Shown here one piece after another: positions 24,882-36,110 of a stretch of DNA of 64,000 nt (positions are counted from its first letter, which is position 1; each line of letters starts with the position of its first letter). This DNA is from Syngnathus acus. Lineage: Eukaryota > Chordata > Actinopteri > Syngnathiformes > Syngnathidae. The position numbers and the translations under genes are program-made. Under the pieces are notes generated by a model, which had not been told where the DNA came from, did not search any database, and worked only from the letters and a program-made list of their open reading frames with translations. The stretch lies in NCBI RefSeq assembly GCF_901709675.1, contig NC_051102.1, positions 6,421,412-6,485,411 on the forward strand, written 5' to 3'.

Positions 24882-27800
24882 TTACTTGGGGCTGTGGTCA
24901 GGCGAGGCGGTGTGTGAGGCCGTGACCACGCTCCGGGTTCCTCCCTGGGCGAGCTCGGCCCTCCGTAGGCCGCCGTAGAGCCTCTCCTCCACCGCCACTG
25001 CCAGTTTGTCTGTCAGGCTGCTGGACGGGCTGCTGTTGTTGTTCCTGTTGTCAACTCGAGGGTCCATAGAGCGCGCGGGGGGCTGCTGAGGGCTTGTGCT
25101 TTTTGTGTCGGAAGAAGGAACGTCGTCCTGGCCGCTCGCGGTCTCGTCGGTTCTCATCTCCGAGGTGCCGCCGTCTCTTGATGCGTCCTGCGCGCTCTCT
25201 TTGGCTGCCTCCTCGCAGGCCGCAATCTCACTGGCTTCTTCGTCCGCCGCGCTGGCGATGCGCGACAATGTGCTGTGGTACCTGGTGTCCAGAGGGTAAC
25301 TGGCGCTGTCACCTCTCGGGAGCGGGGTGAACCTCTGCCTCTCCAGAGATGGCGAGTAGCGACCCCCGGCCCCCGATCCGGGGTCGCTGTATTGCTTGTG
25401 TCTTTGCCACTGCTTCCGTAGGTGTACTCTGGAGCGGTGCCTGGTTCGAAACGGCGAATCTGGCTGGTCGAACCTCGGGTCGTGTCGGAGGAACTCGTTA
25501 AAAAGCGCGTCCGTCTTCTCATCGATGCTGTAGTCGCGGCGATGTAGACGAGGTCGGTGAGGGACGCAGGGCTGAGAGGCCGGCTTCAAGAGCTGAGATG
25601 ATATGTGTGACAGAGCTTCTTGTTTGTGAGGATGAAGGGGTTTGACGAGGGGATACGGTTCGTGGAGCGAGAGACTACTTTTGTGTTTCTCCTCTGTGCT
25701 TTCGGTTAAATCGTCTTCCAGCTCCTCCTGGAACAACCTGGTGTCAGTGCTCTCGCACACAGAACCTTTCCTCCCTGAGCTTGTGAAGAACAACCTCCTC
25801 TCTGTGGCTGTCTTCCCACGAGGGGCTGCGGGAGTCCCGAAAATGCGCAACTCCTCCGGCCCCTTGGATGGCGTTTCAATGGAGGTATAGCCGCTATCCA
25901 TCTGGAGGAGCTTGCGGGTACCCACCTCTCCGTCGACGCCACTTCCCATCTCGCTGGCCCCGCCCGCCGCCCCTCTGACGTCACCCTCCACCACCTCTCC
26001 TTCTGCGTCAGGTTCATCATCCAGGTCTTGGGACAAGCAGCTACTCAGCTGCCCAGTCCGGGCGCAGCCGAGTGACGAGACGCTTTCGGCATCGCTACGG
26101 ATGGACTCCCTGTCGGTGCTGCTCTGGTCCGAGGAGGCGTATTGCTCCAGGGAGGCTCGCAAGCTCCAGATGTCTCTGTAAAGAGAAGGTTGAGCCTCCA
26201 AGATCTCCTGCCGAAGCCCAAATGAAAGAGAAGAACCTGAATCTGCCCTTGGTCTGCTGTCAACTCCTAACATCACTTCTTCATCGACTTCCATCTCGCA
26301 ATTTTGCCTCAGATCCAACGTTACGCCGTCTCCAGTTTCCGTGGTTGAATCTTCAAACTGAACAACTTTGGCTTCCTGCTGTGGATCAAACAAGTCATCC
26401 TCCTCTAGAGGTTCCGTATCAACCCTGCCGCTCTCAGTCCTTGCGACCGCATCTGGTTTTAATCCTTCCTCTATTCCTGACTGATTGTCTAAGGTGTTCT
26501 TTTGTCTCTGGTTAGAGCAATCATCTGTTTCCCAAGATGGTACTTCACTCCTGCTGTTACCAGCGAACTCCCCCACCACAGTCTCCGGATTTTGCCTGAA
26601 CACAATGACAAAATGGTCATTTAATCAAGACCTGCTCTCGAGTCATACCGGATGACTGAGTAATGTTACCTGTGGAAGAAGACGGAGGTGGTTTGATCCA
26701 CGGAAGGTTGAGTCAGAGATTCAGCAGACAGAGACTGGAGGCCACTGGTCTGACTTGGAGTTTGTGGGAAAGACCCCGTTGCACCATTTCGAAGAGAAGA
26801 ATCATCCTCAGTGTGGTCAGTGGTTTCACTCGCAGCTCTCTGCCGCTGGAAGGGTCTTCTCTTCGGGGACCCTGGGTGACCCATCCCACTTTTTAAGAAC
26901 GGTTCATAGTTCCCAATAGGGGGTTCATAATAACACTTCTTCACAAACCTTTAGCATCGAGACTGGCGGCCCGGTGACTCCCATCAAACTTCCACCTCTT
27001 GAAATAAGGTCCAGCTCCCTCCAGACTGGTGTGGCGTCGCAGCTTTGACAAGAACTGTAAAACTGAAGTCTGCCCAGAAGTACTGGTGGTCATGTGGTCA
27101 GCTACTCTGCCCGCAAGAGCCTCCATCTGGTGATTGAAATGGAAGTTTAGACTGTAGACGTTCAGTTCAAAAACCTTGACAAAAGACAAATGGCCGATGC
27201 CTACGGTCAGCGAGCCCCGTCTGGGAATCCGATCCAGGACGATGGAGTGATGTGTGTCACCTGGTAGACCTCCACTAAGGCTTTGACCCAACCAGTCAGA
27301 CACTCTTCTCTCAGTCGGCTGACAGGGAAAGAATATATTATCCATCTGAAATTCTGCTCAATTAAGGTGCGATGGATCGCAATTACCTGGTAGATAGTGA
27401 GGGGGAGTTTGGGAGTCGGAGCTTCGCTAATGTTAACAGAACTGCTCTCATTTGAGTCGCACTCCATGATGGTGAGGATCTTGAGGTCGCACGGGGCCGG
27501 CGCCAGGTGGAGGTGAGTCAGCCGAGCTTTTTTCAGGTGATGGAAATCCCCCTCAGTCAGAGTGTATCTGAAAATGCAAAGGAAAATCATCTGAAATCAG
27601 TGATTACGCAATTTTAATTCAAAATTGTCCATGTAAGATTTGTCAAAATATTGCTTTTGTGCTTTGGCACCTGCGTCCTTTATCCTCTGTCATCCTCTCC
27701 TGTTCGTACAACGCAGATTCATTGAAGGAGACCCTGCGAGCCGTCAGCATGGTGGAAACGAACCTCTCGGACTCCCCGTCGTGGCAGCTGGAAGCTGACA

Positions 27801-30800
27801 GAGCGTCCGTTTCATCCAGTCGAACGGTGATCTCTGAGCGAGGCAACCGAGTGTGAGAAGCGATGACGGGTATTGCGGAAATGGTGACTGTGCGACCTCT
27901 GACCTTGGGTGGGCTGAGAATCGTCAACGTAAGTCGTGTTTGTCTTCTCAGGGTCATCACTTGCTCTGAAAAGGACACATCTCTGTTGAGTTTTAAATTG
28001 TTCTGCCTGTCACTATACATCACTGATACACATAGTTGATCAGCTCAAGTTCTGCAGAAGCCTGATAACGATTCTACGGATCCTCACCGGTTATCCCGAT
28101 AGAGTCAAACTAAGTGTCGAGCGCTCACCTAGAGTAACGTCGCCCACCCATGCAGCAGCGGTGGCAGAAGAGCAGCAGCAGGGAGAGCAGTACCAGCGTC
28201 CCCCCGGCGAAAACACTCAGCAGTACCAAGAGCAGCACATAATTTTCCACCTGGTCCGCCGACAGAGGCACATCCTGGTGGGGAAAAGCAGCGGGACCGC
28301 TTTTAGTCGTAGGCGACTGCGCATGTGCACTTCCGCTTGATGCCGCGCTCTCGTTTTGTTCCCAAAAAAAGATGAGGACGTTTGTTCTATTTCGCGCTCG
28401 ACACCCACGTGCGCATCCTGGATGAAAACGGTTGACAAACATGTATTTTTGTCAAAGTTGTGGACTTTTTTGATAAGAATTTAAATTAACACTGAGGAGT
28501 TGCTAACGCCTCACAGTGATTCTTATCCCCCCGGGCAGATTCGCACGTGCAAAGAGATAGCACTCTCGCTGATGAATACTCTGAGCATCTTGGCTGAGCG
28601 AGCTTCGCAGACGCTAATCGAAACGTCAGCCAAACCCTTAATTCAATTTTCAAGCGCTTCTCAATGAGTGGGGGAAATGAGGCCTCCAAAGGCTAAAAAT
28701 GGAAACGGAGGAGGATGCAGACGCTCGTGAGCAATCCCCTCCTGCATCTTACTGGGGATGAGCAACTTGAATATTTAAGCAGTGCAAAGTTTAAAGCACC
28801 ATTGTGGAATATACACAATATATATGTGACCATAGTGACATTCAATCATGTCTGGATTTAAAAGAAAAAGTCACCTAGTTTTATAGGAAGTGCCATTGAT
28901 CTCGACTTGTCTTCCCAAAATAACATGAAAAATTGCGTTTTATAAAATCTCACTTCATCGAGTGTAAAATCAAATGCGCATCGTGAGATCATTGCGCTCG
29001 TGTGGCTTTCCTCTGATGTGCATGCCTTGGCCACCTGGGGGCAGTATAATCTACATACAGATGGTCTCAATTCAGTGAGCTGAAACTTTTTCTCAGAGGA
29101 TCAATAATACATTCCTGTGGATATTGCCTGTCTGCATGTGTTGCTCCATCATTTGTGTAGAAATAGCTGAAATATACGTGCCTGTAGTGAATGTGCAGCA
29201 CAACACACTAACTGTATGTTAGCACTGATGCTAATGCTAACACAGGGAGTGTGTAGGCTGGTCCAAGCTTTTGTTGTTTTAAGGCTTATAATGTGTAATG
29301 CCTAATAGTGGAAAAGCACAGAACATACAGGAAGAGATTTGAACCCTCAGAACTGTGAGGCAGATGTGCCAACCACTATTGCACTGTGCTGCCCTGTGTA
29401 TTTTTTTATTTAAATAAATATCCTGCCTCTAATGCATGTGCTTTGTGCTTATACATGCCTCAGCAAGCGTGCACTATTTTATATTCAGCCCTGGCCTATA
29501 TTCATCTAAGGCCTACAGGGAAATGCAGGATGTAACGTTTGTTGGACTACAGATCAAGGTGTTTCAACTTGGACACATTTGTGTTGCCGGCGCAGGGTTA
29601 CTCACAGTAGAGTTCTCCGTCAGACTTGTCAGAGCAGGCCAATCATTGCTCATGGTCCAGGTCAGAGTGGGCGAAGCCTGCAGAGGAACACCAAAGTCAG
29701 AGAGAATCCAACAACAACAAATCTGTCTTTGGTATTGATATACAGTCAGTCCTGGATGATTGGATTACAACCATTTTGGGGTGATTATGTCAACACGGTC
29801 TGATAAAAATAGATTTAAAAAAAAATAAAAACATCCCCAGCACAGGCGGCTATAAACGCTGAGGGCCATTATAAAAACGACTGATTTTCAGTTTTTCCGC
29901 AACACTCTTCTAAAGCTGTTATCGCTGATGACAGTAATTCCCAGCTCAACAAATAATTAGTATAAAAGGCTTTCCAACAATCACAATCTGGACACACCCT
30001 CATGGTTGATTATTTTAGAAGGCTTGGAGGATTAAGCCCTCCCTCGTTCCAAAAAATGTTATCGCTTTTGAGCGCCCTGCTGTAAAAGGTAAAGGATTAG
30101 CATCGGACAAGTGCATTTGCGGAGATACTGTCGCTTTTGAAAATGCATGTTCTGGAAAACGCTTGTGCAGATTGTTTGTATCGCGGATGGTTTTGTCGAA
30201 CAATGGAACATTTCGATGTGCTTGTGGAACAGAATGAGGCAAAAGCACTCACATTATGTACACGTCAAGTCCTTGGTAGCATTCCTGACACACACACACA
30301 CATATGCACACTGCTGCACATTCTCAAGCCATGTGACTCAGATGATATTTTATGTAATCTCTCATACAACAGTGCTAAGGTAGCTTTGTTAGGATGATGA
30401 GCTCTGCGCACGCACACACCTGACCACACGTTCTGCTTACTGTGGTTAATGAGTCATAATCGGTGGGTCATTTCAATTTTCTGGAGAAGATCATAAGGGT
30501 TTCTTAGTGTAATTATAGGCTGGCTTTGATGTAGATTATCGCCCATTGTGAGAATGAATGACTCAGTCGGTGCACAATTTTCAAAATAATGTCTGTCTGA
30601 CGAACTGAATGACATTCTTAGAGAAGTCATTATTTGCATTTATGTGCTTAGGAATGTAATTGTGCTTTGCACAATGATGCACAACAATGCCTTGTTTTCT
30701 ATGGGAAGAAATGTTACTTTTTCAATATATATTTGAGAAAAAAAAAACATTATTTGCACTCAATATTGTGTTTTTTTTTGTATTTTTAAGTAAGCTAAGA

Positions 30801-31660
30801 ATTTAATTTAAAAAAAAAAAAAAGCATCAATAAGCCGAATCCCAGAAATAGTCGTTTTTCTCCAGGAGAATAAAAAGGTATTTTTGTGAAATATTTTTGG
30901 GAATAAAAGTCGAATTTTTAAGAGAATAAAGTCATTATTAGGCAAGAACCCAGCACACTTTTTTTTTTCACGTTAAGTAAAAGTCATAATTTCATGCAAA
31001 ACAAAAGTTGCATTTGTAAAAAAATATATATATGTCACAATAGTATTTTTCATCTATGCCAGCAACATACGGTGACAGGCAGAACAATTCCATCCTCTTC
31101 CACTAGATGGCAGAAAGTACAACTACCCCACAAATTCACCTGTTGCCATTCATTTATCATTATTTTGGTGTCATTTTTGTTTGGCATAACAGCGCCCTTA
31201 AAGGTTTTGAAACACTCTCTCAATGCTTCCTGTGTTTGCAGCAGTTGTGCGTGTAAGTGGGTTGGGTGGGTGCTATCCAGACACTCCAGTCACTCAGTTC
31301 CAACAAAAATATATCTCATGTGTGTTGCATCTTACGTTCTAAACAGAAGGTGTTGAAGCCGCTTCCCTCCGCCGGGCTGTGACTACACGGAGAGCCTCAT
31401 CATCCTCATCCACTCTCCCGCGTCCCACATGCCCCGCTGCTGCCAGCCCGCCTGCGTGGAAATAAATCACGGTGAGCGCGATCATCCACGACCGTCAAAC
31501 ATGTTCTTATGTAATCAGACTATAAAGTGTCACATCATCATCATCATCAAGTCGCCTGTGTGCGTACCTGGTGGTGGTGGTGGTGGGGGTCGTTCTCTGT
31601 GAGCTCGGGGCTGATCCGTGGGGACCGAAGGTTCCGGTCCAGCCTGCCCCCCGTCTGCAT
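24882..31660 (-). CDS. cbarp: CBARP, voltage-gated calcium channel beta-subunit regulator
   Basis: Single-pass membrane protein of neuronal and secretory cells. In mammals it (Dos) binds calcium-channel beta subunits and lowers channel activity. Proposed exons (minus): 31660-31568, 29677-29606, 28274-28129, 28012-27671, 27567-27387, 27318-26949, 26871-26670, 26595-24882; all phases agree, giving 1039 residues against about 700 in human. The short extracellular part ends SLTENST; one transmembrane helix starts at ENYVLLLVLLSVFAGGTL (about 66-90) and is followed by CHRCC. Conserved cytoplasmic blocks are RRVSFNESALYEQ, DKGRRYTLTEGDFHHLK, VLQFLSKLRRHTSLEGAGPY, SPKRRPFQRQRAASE, RKLLQMDSGYTSIE and RRDYSIDEKTDALFNEFLRH. 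Exon 1 (MQTGGR, ending in five His) and the 28012 acceptor rest on phase only. Exon 27318-26949 may hide a further small intron. Confidence 0.93.
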
Positions 31661-32733
31661 CCTTGAATCAGGGGGAGCTCGGAGAAGAGCCGGAGTTATG
31701 AATGAAAAGCGCACGCCATAGGACACACCCACTCTCCCCGCCCGTCCCTGCTTCCGACGTACCACGTGATCAGCCCTGACGATGCTGCTTCTATTGATGA
31801 TGATGATGATGCGAGATGGCGGAGACTCCCCATGCACCCCTCCCCACCCTAATCCATCCCCCTCCCTCTGCCCTCCCATTCACATCCTGCTGCTATCCAT
31901 CGTCTTATAATCGATTAATGGTGTGATGCAGTTGAATTAGACGCTACCTCATTTTTTACTGGCAGATAAAAAAAAAAGGCAACGTCTGAATCAACTGGAT
32001 GCGTGTTTTTTTTTTTTTGTTCATTCATAGGAGTGATGAACGTCATCATGTAAAGACGATGTTGTAGTCTGATTTTATACCACACGGTGGCAGCATTACG
32101 CCATCCCCACAACTGGTCCAAGACTCCACTGGGCCCACTGGGAAAACATTTCAGTTTGAGGCCTATGTCTGCAAGTAAGTGAACTGGTGTTGATATGCAA
32201 CATTCAAAATGATGAAGCACCGACTATAGGTATTTTGTAGGCTTGTTAAAAGTGATCAAACTAATACAGTGTACTGTGCATTTATTATAAAATTGTCACA
32301 CAGCTTATTATGTTTAGTTTCAAAAACTGCAACAGCAACTCACAAAACGAAGCTGGAGTGAAATGAAATCACCTAACGTATGCAACCGAACAGATGTACC
32401 TGAAACAAGGTGACAAATAGTTTTAAATAAAAATTATAAAGTTTGGGTCCTAAAGCTTTGCAAAACATGCAAAATCTAAAGAAAAAATAACCAGAATTCC
32501 AGCTTTTATTACCTGGTATTAACATCTTTCATTATTGGTTAATTCATTAACTGGCGTTTCATGTTTCTTTTGTGTAATTGTGATTTGTGTGACTATGTGA
32601 ATTCCCAAGCTCTGAGGTGTGACATGCCAGAGGATTTGGCACATCTGGGGAATGATGGCAGAGAGGTGCGGGAGGAATGCCAAGAAGAAAAAGAACGCAG
32701 TGTGCGTGCGTGCTGTGTTTGCTCCATTAGCTC

Positions 32734-32762
32734 TGACGTCAGAGTTGCGTCGGCGCAGGCGC
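32734..32762. promoter_or_regulatory. CRE plus NRF-1-like site cluster
   Basis: A perfect palindromic cAMP response element TGACGTCA (32734-32741) is followed by GCGCAGGCGC (32753-32762), which resembles the NRF-1 consensus. It lies about 1.1 kb upstream of cbarp exon 1 and 1.3 kb upstream of midn. Which gene it serves, if any, is unknown. Confidence 0.4.
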
Positions 32763-32850
32763 CGAAGAGCAGGACATCCTGTGGAATTGTTCTTGGCGAG
32801 ACTATGAGAATGTCAAGTAGGCCACCCCTCCCTTCTCATAAGCTATCCTA

Positions 32851-32962
32851 TGAGTGAGTGAGTGAGTGAGTGAGTGAGTGAGTGAGTGAGTGAGTGAGTG
32901 AGTGAGTGAGTGAGTGAGTGAGTGAGTGAGTGAGTGAGTGAGTGAGTGAGTGAGTGAGTGAG
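32851..32962. repeat. (TGAG)28 microsatellite
   Basis: A perfect tetranucleotide array of 112 bp. On the minus strand it reads as an artificial SLTH-repeat frame, not a gene. Confidence 0.98.
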
Positions 32963-33762
32963 GGAAGTTCAATGCAAGGAAAATGCAGCTCACGTGTGTA
33001 GGCGCTCATAGACGTCACAATTCCAAGGACATCAATTCATGCAATGTCTCTCGATTGCGATAGATGAGAACAATAAGTATGTAGGTGATATTGGAGCGAG
33101 TGAAGGTGTGACGCAAACCGGAAAAAGCAGGGGGTGTTGTGGGTGTGCCTATTTTTAGCCCCAGTGAGGAGAGGAGACACGTATTCGTCGCATTTCTCTG
33201 CCCTCGCAGGCTGTGCTTTCATCCGTGCATCATGTGACAGGTGCAGCCCCGAAAGCCGACTGCGCACGAGAGGTGAATACTAAAGAGGTAGAGATCAGAG
33301 AGGTGTTTTGTACAATCCAAAGAGCAGACATGTTCTCACCGTTTTAACAATCAAGTGAACCCTTAACATATGTTGTAATCCATTGCAGTGGTGCTGCAAA
33401 CCAAAATATGACATACGGGTAGAACATTGATGGATGATAATTAGGAGGATGTTTATGTTTATGCATGTTTTGGAAAAACTCAATTATATAAAAAATGTTT
33501 TATGTTGAAATTGAGGGGGTATTTTTTATTTTGTGAAGTAAAGCAAAAAGAGAATCTGGTTTTGAATGATGTCATTGTACTTTTTTATATAAGCATTGAG
33601 GAAAGGTCAATTAAAATAGGAAATATGTTTTTATTTTTGTAACGCCCAGCTCTACTATTACGTCTGTCATTATATCGTCATGTATTTGTGAACTATATAA
33701 TGCTTGTGTTTGTATTATATGTGGGATCAATTGACGGTACCTTCTCCAAAACAGCCGTTTCT

Positions 33763-33825
33763 ATTGGACGACCCATTCTGGCTTTTTTCTCTATCTTTGA
33801 TTGGCTGTGAGTTTGGATGGGCGGG
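33763..33825 (+). promoter_or_regulatory. midn: midn promoter elements
   Basis: Two inverted CCAAT boxes (ATTGG at 33763-33767 and 33800-33804) and a GC box GGGCGGG at 33819-33825 lie about 240-300 bases upstream of the midn start codon. Their number and spacing suit a TATA-less promoter. Confidence 0.6.
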
Positions 33826-34063
33826 TCTTACCAACGACCGTCTTCTGTGGTAGTAGAAGGGTTGCAGACGCCAAACGGACACTAGTTATGAACTGTGTGC
33901 AGGATTTCATCTTCTCCCTCAACGTTTATTTAATCTGAAAACCTGGAACGATAATATATTGGCGTAGAGCCGATGAGGCGCTTTTAAAATTGGCTTTTGC
34001 AATTGTGCCCTCTACCCGCATTGAGTACATTTGAAGGAGGCGTCAGTCGGCAGCTTCTCCACT

Positions 34064-36110
34064 ATGCGTCTTATCGTCGACTCGAGCTCCACCGGCGGCC
34101 CATTGGAGCTCGTCGTCCCAAGTGGAGAGACTGTGGACGGGCTGAGGACGCGCCTCTCTCGTCAACTGAACGTGCACAAGGACAGAATCGTCCTCCTGCA
34201 CCAAAACAAGTAAGCCTCTGTCACTTCTCTTAAATCCAGTGGTGGAAGTAACGAAGTACAAGTGTTGTACTATAGAAGTAATTTTATTTCCAGGTACGTG
34301 TGCTTTGCATGGGTATTAATCTTTCGGATTCCCTGTAAAAGCCACAAGGTGGCAGCAAAGGACTGTCTAAAGGGAGCGCCTCAATTCACTTTTAATAGTT
34401 AAATATACAGTAGTACAATTCAGAGTCTTGTACTTTTACTCGAATAAAGGACTGACTTTATTTTCTAACACAAGTATCTATACCTTTACTTAAGTACAGA
34501 ATGTGAGTGCTTTTTCCACCCCATTCGAACAGTATTAATAATTTCTCCCCTTTCGTTGTGATAGGCAATTGACTACAGGGAAACTACTGGAGCAAGGTGT
34601 AGCAGATGGCAGCAGACTCACCTTACAGGTGCCTGTTGTAGTCGAAGCTGGGTTATTTGTAAGTTTAAACAAAAAAAAAAAAACACCGAGAATATGACCA
34701 CACATTTTGGGTGACATTAGACATGATTTCATTTAATTTTCCTCCACAGTCTTCTAGTGCCAGAGTCAAGAGGATGGTCGAGGTTTTGGAGAAGTTAACA
34801 GAATGCGAGGTAAAAGTGCAAACTACAATGGTTTGCAACGACTGTGCTAAATGTTCATTCGATATTATCAGGTTACTTGTAGCGTACTGCAGTACAATTG
34901 TTTACTTGTAAAGTCTATTTGCGTAATACTAGTTTCAACTCTGTTTCCCGGCAATCATGCAGATCAGTGATTTCCTGTCTGGACGTTCACCTTTGGCCAT
35001 TAAACTGGCAGTGGGTGTCCACACAATGCATGTGCAGCTCCAGCTGTCTGCTCAGGATGTGGCTAAGCTGCAGCTGGACAAAGCCTCGGGAGCTCTTAGC
35101 AGCCCACCCCCAAAGGTCAACATGGCCCGGTCTGCTCGGAGTTGCTGCTCCCCCACTGACATGACCACCACGTCGGCAGCTTCTCCTCCCCCACTCGCAT
35201 ACTCGGCCATGCAATCCAACCCCCGAGCTGTTTCTTCTATGGACTGCCACCGCCAAGCAACTTCTCATCAGTCCCGTCCACACGCCACTCTTTTAACGCC
35301 TTCCTTCCACGCAGCTTGCCCACTTCCAGCCACCACGCCGGTTTGTTTCAGTGACTCCACTGCTGCGCCTCGGAGTCCATTACCTGCCTCCACCGTCAGA
35401 GAGGTCAGCCCATTGTATACATTGTCTTGTCCTGGACACTGTTTATATAATCTCATCCTTGATATGTTACAGTCTTTTCCTTCCTTCACTGCTGAATCCA
35501 TCAAGCAACCGGGTGCAGTCATAGAAAGTTTTGTCAGTCACTCTCAAGGAGTGTGCTCTGGAACTTTCTCAGGTGAGTCCAGATTGATGAAGAATTATTA
35601 TCGGTCTGCCAAAAGAAAATGTTTTGGTGTCTATATCACATTTGAGAGGTTCCTGGCTCAAATTCTGGATACAAAGTATTATATTAAGCATCAATTGATT
35701 CATTTCCGTGACAATACGATCAATAATAGAGAATGTGAAATGCAATTTCCTTTAATTCCCCATCAGGCACTCTGGTGCCGTGCAGTCGGAGCAACGTTAG
35801 CCATCGTCACCGCGGCATCGCCATTATTCTGCAGATCCTCGATGACCTCCTCAGAGCTGCCTCACTACACCAAGGGGCTCCGACATCCCTTTGTCCCACT
35901 TTGGACCCGCCAGCACCGGAGCGCAAATGCAAACAAAGGGCTGATGAGGCTTGCCAAGTCCACATAAACTCAGAAGAGAATCAGACGCTGCACGGCAAGC
36001 TAAAGCACTTGCAGTCTCTGTTGGACCAACGGCGTCATCACAAGCAAAGTCGCAGGAGTTCCCAATTTTCACAACCAGCTCACCCGTATCGGCGCCACCA
36101 TCGATCCTAA
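34064..36110 (+). CDS. midn: Midnolin-like protein
   Basis: Midnolin binds the proteasome and promotes ubiquitin-independent breakdown of unstable nuclear proteins such as immediate-early factors. Exons: 34064-34209, 34565-34658, 34750-34809, 34963-35403, 35473-35572, 35767-36110; 394 residues against 468 in human. The N-terminal ubiquitin-like domain (about 1-80) has LELVVPSGETVDGLRTRLS and DGSRLTLQ followed by VEAGL. Then come ISDFLSGRSPL, KQPGAVIESFVSHSQGV and CSGTFSGTL, and GIAIILQILDDLLRAASLHQG, which match the split Catch region. The 69-base interval 35404-35472 has GT and AG ends but also stays open in frame, so it may be retained. The protein ends YRRHHRS; the acidic proteasome-binding C-terminal helix of mammalian midnolin is not found. 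The Ubl is diverged, so this may be a teleost duplicate. Confidence 0.9.

Larger units (their letters stand above)
31661..34063. other. cbarp-midn divergent spacer
   Basis: About 2.4 kb between the cbarp start (minus) and the midn start (plus). It holds a (GAT)n tract near 31795-31813, a CRE/NRF-1-like cluster at 32734-32762, a long TGAG repeat and the midn promoter elements. In human, atp5f1d lies between these genes; I find none of it here. Confidence 0.6.

Noticed and set aside
25094-26515. Plus-strand ORFs opposite cbarp
   Set aside because: They are shadows of the GC-rich last cbarp exon, which has conserved motifs on the minus strand.
28050-28090. 22-base microexon in cbarp between 28128 and 28013
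   Set aside because: It has plausible splice borders, but inclusion brings a stop codon in the required phase.
32802-32993. Minus-strand ORF made of SLTH repeats
   Set aside because: It is the translation of the TGAG microsatellite and has no other content.
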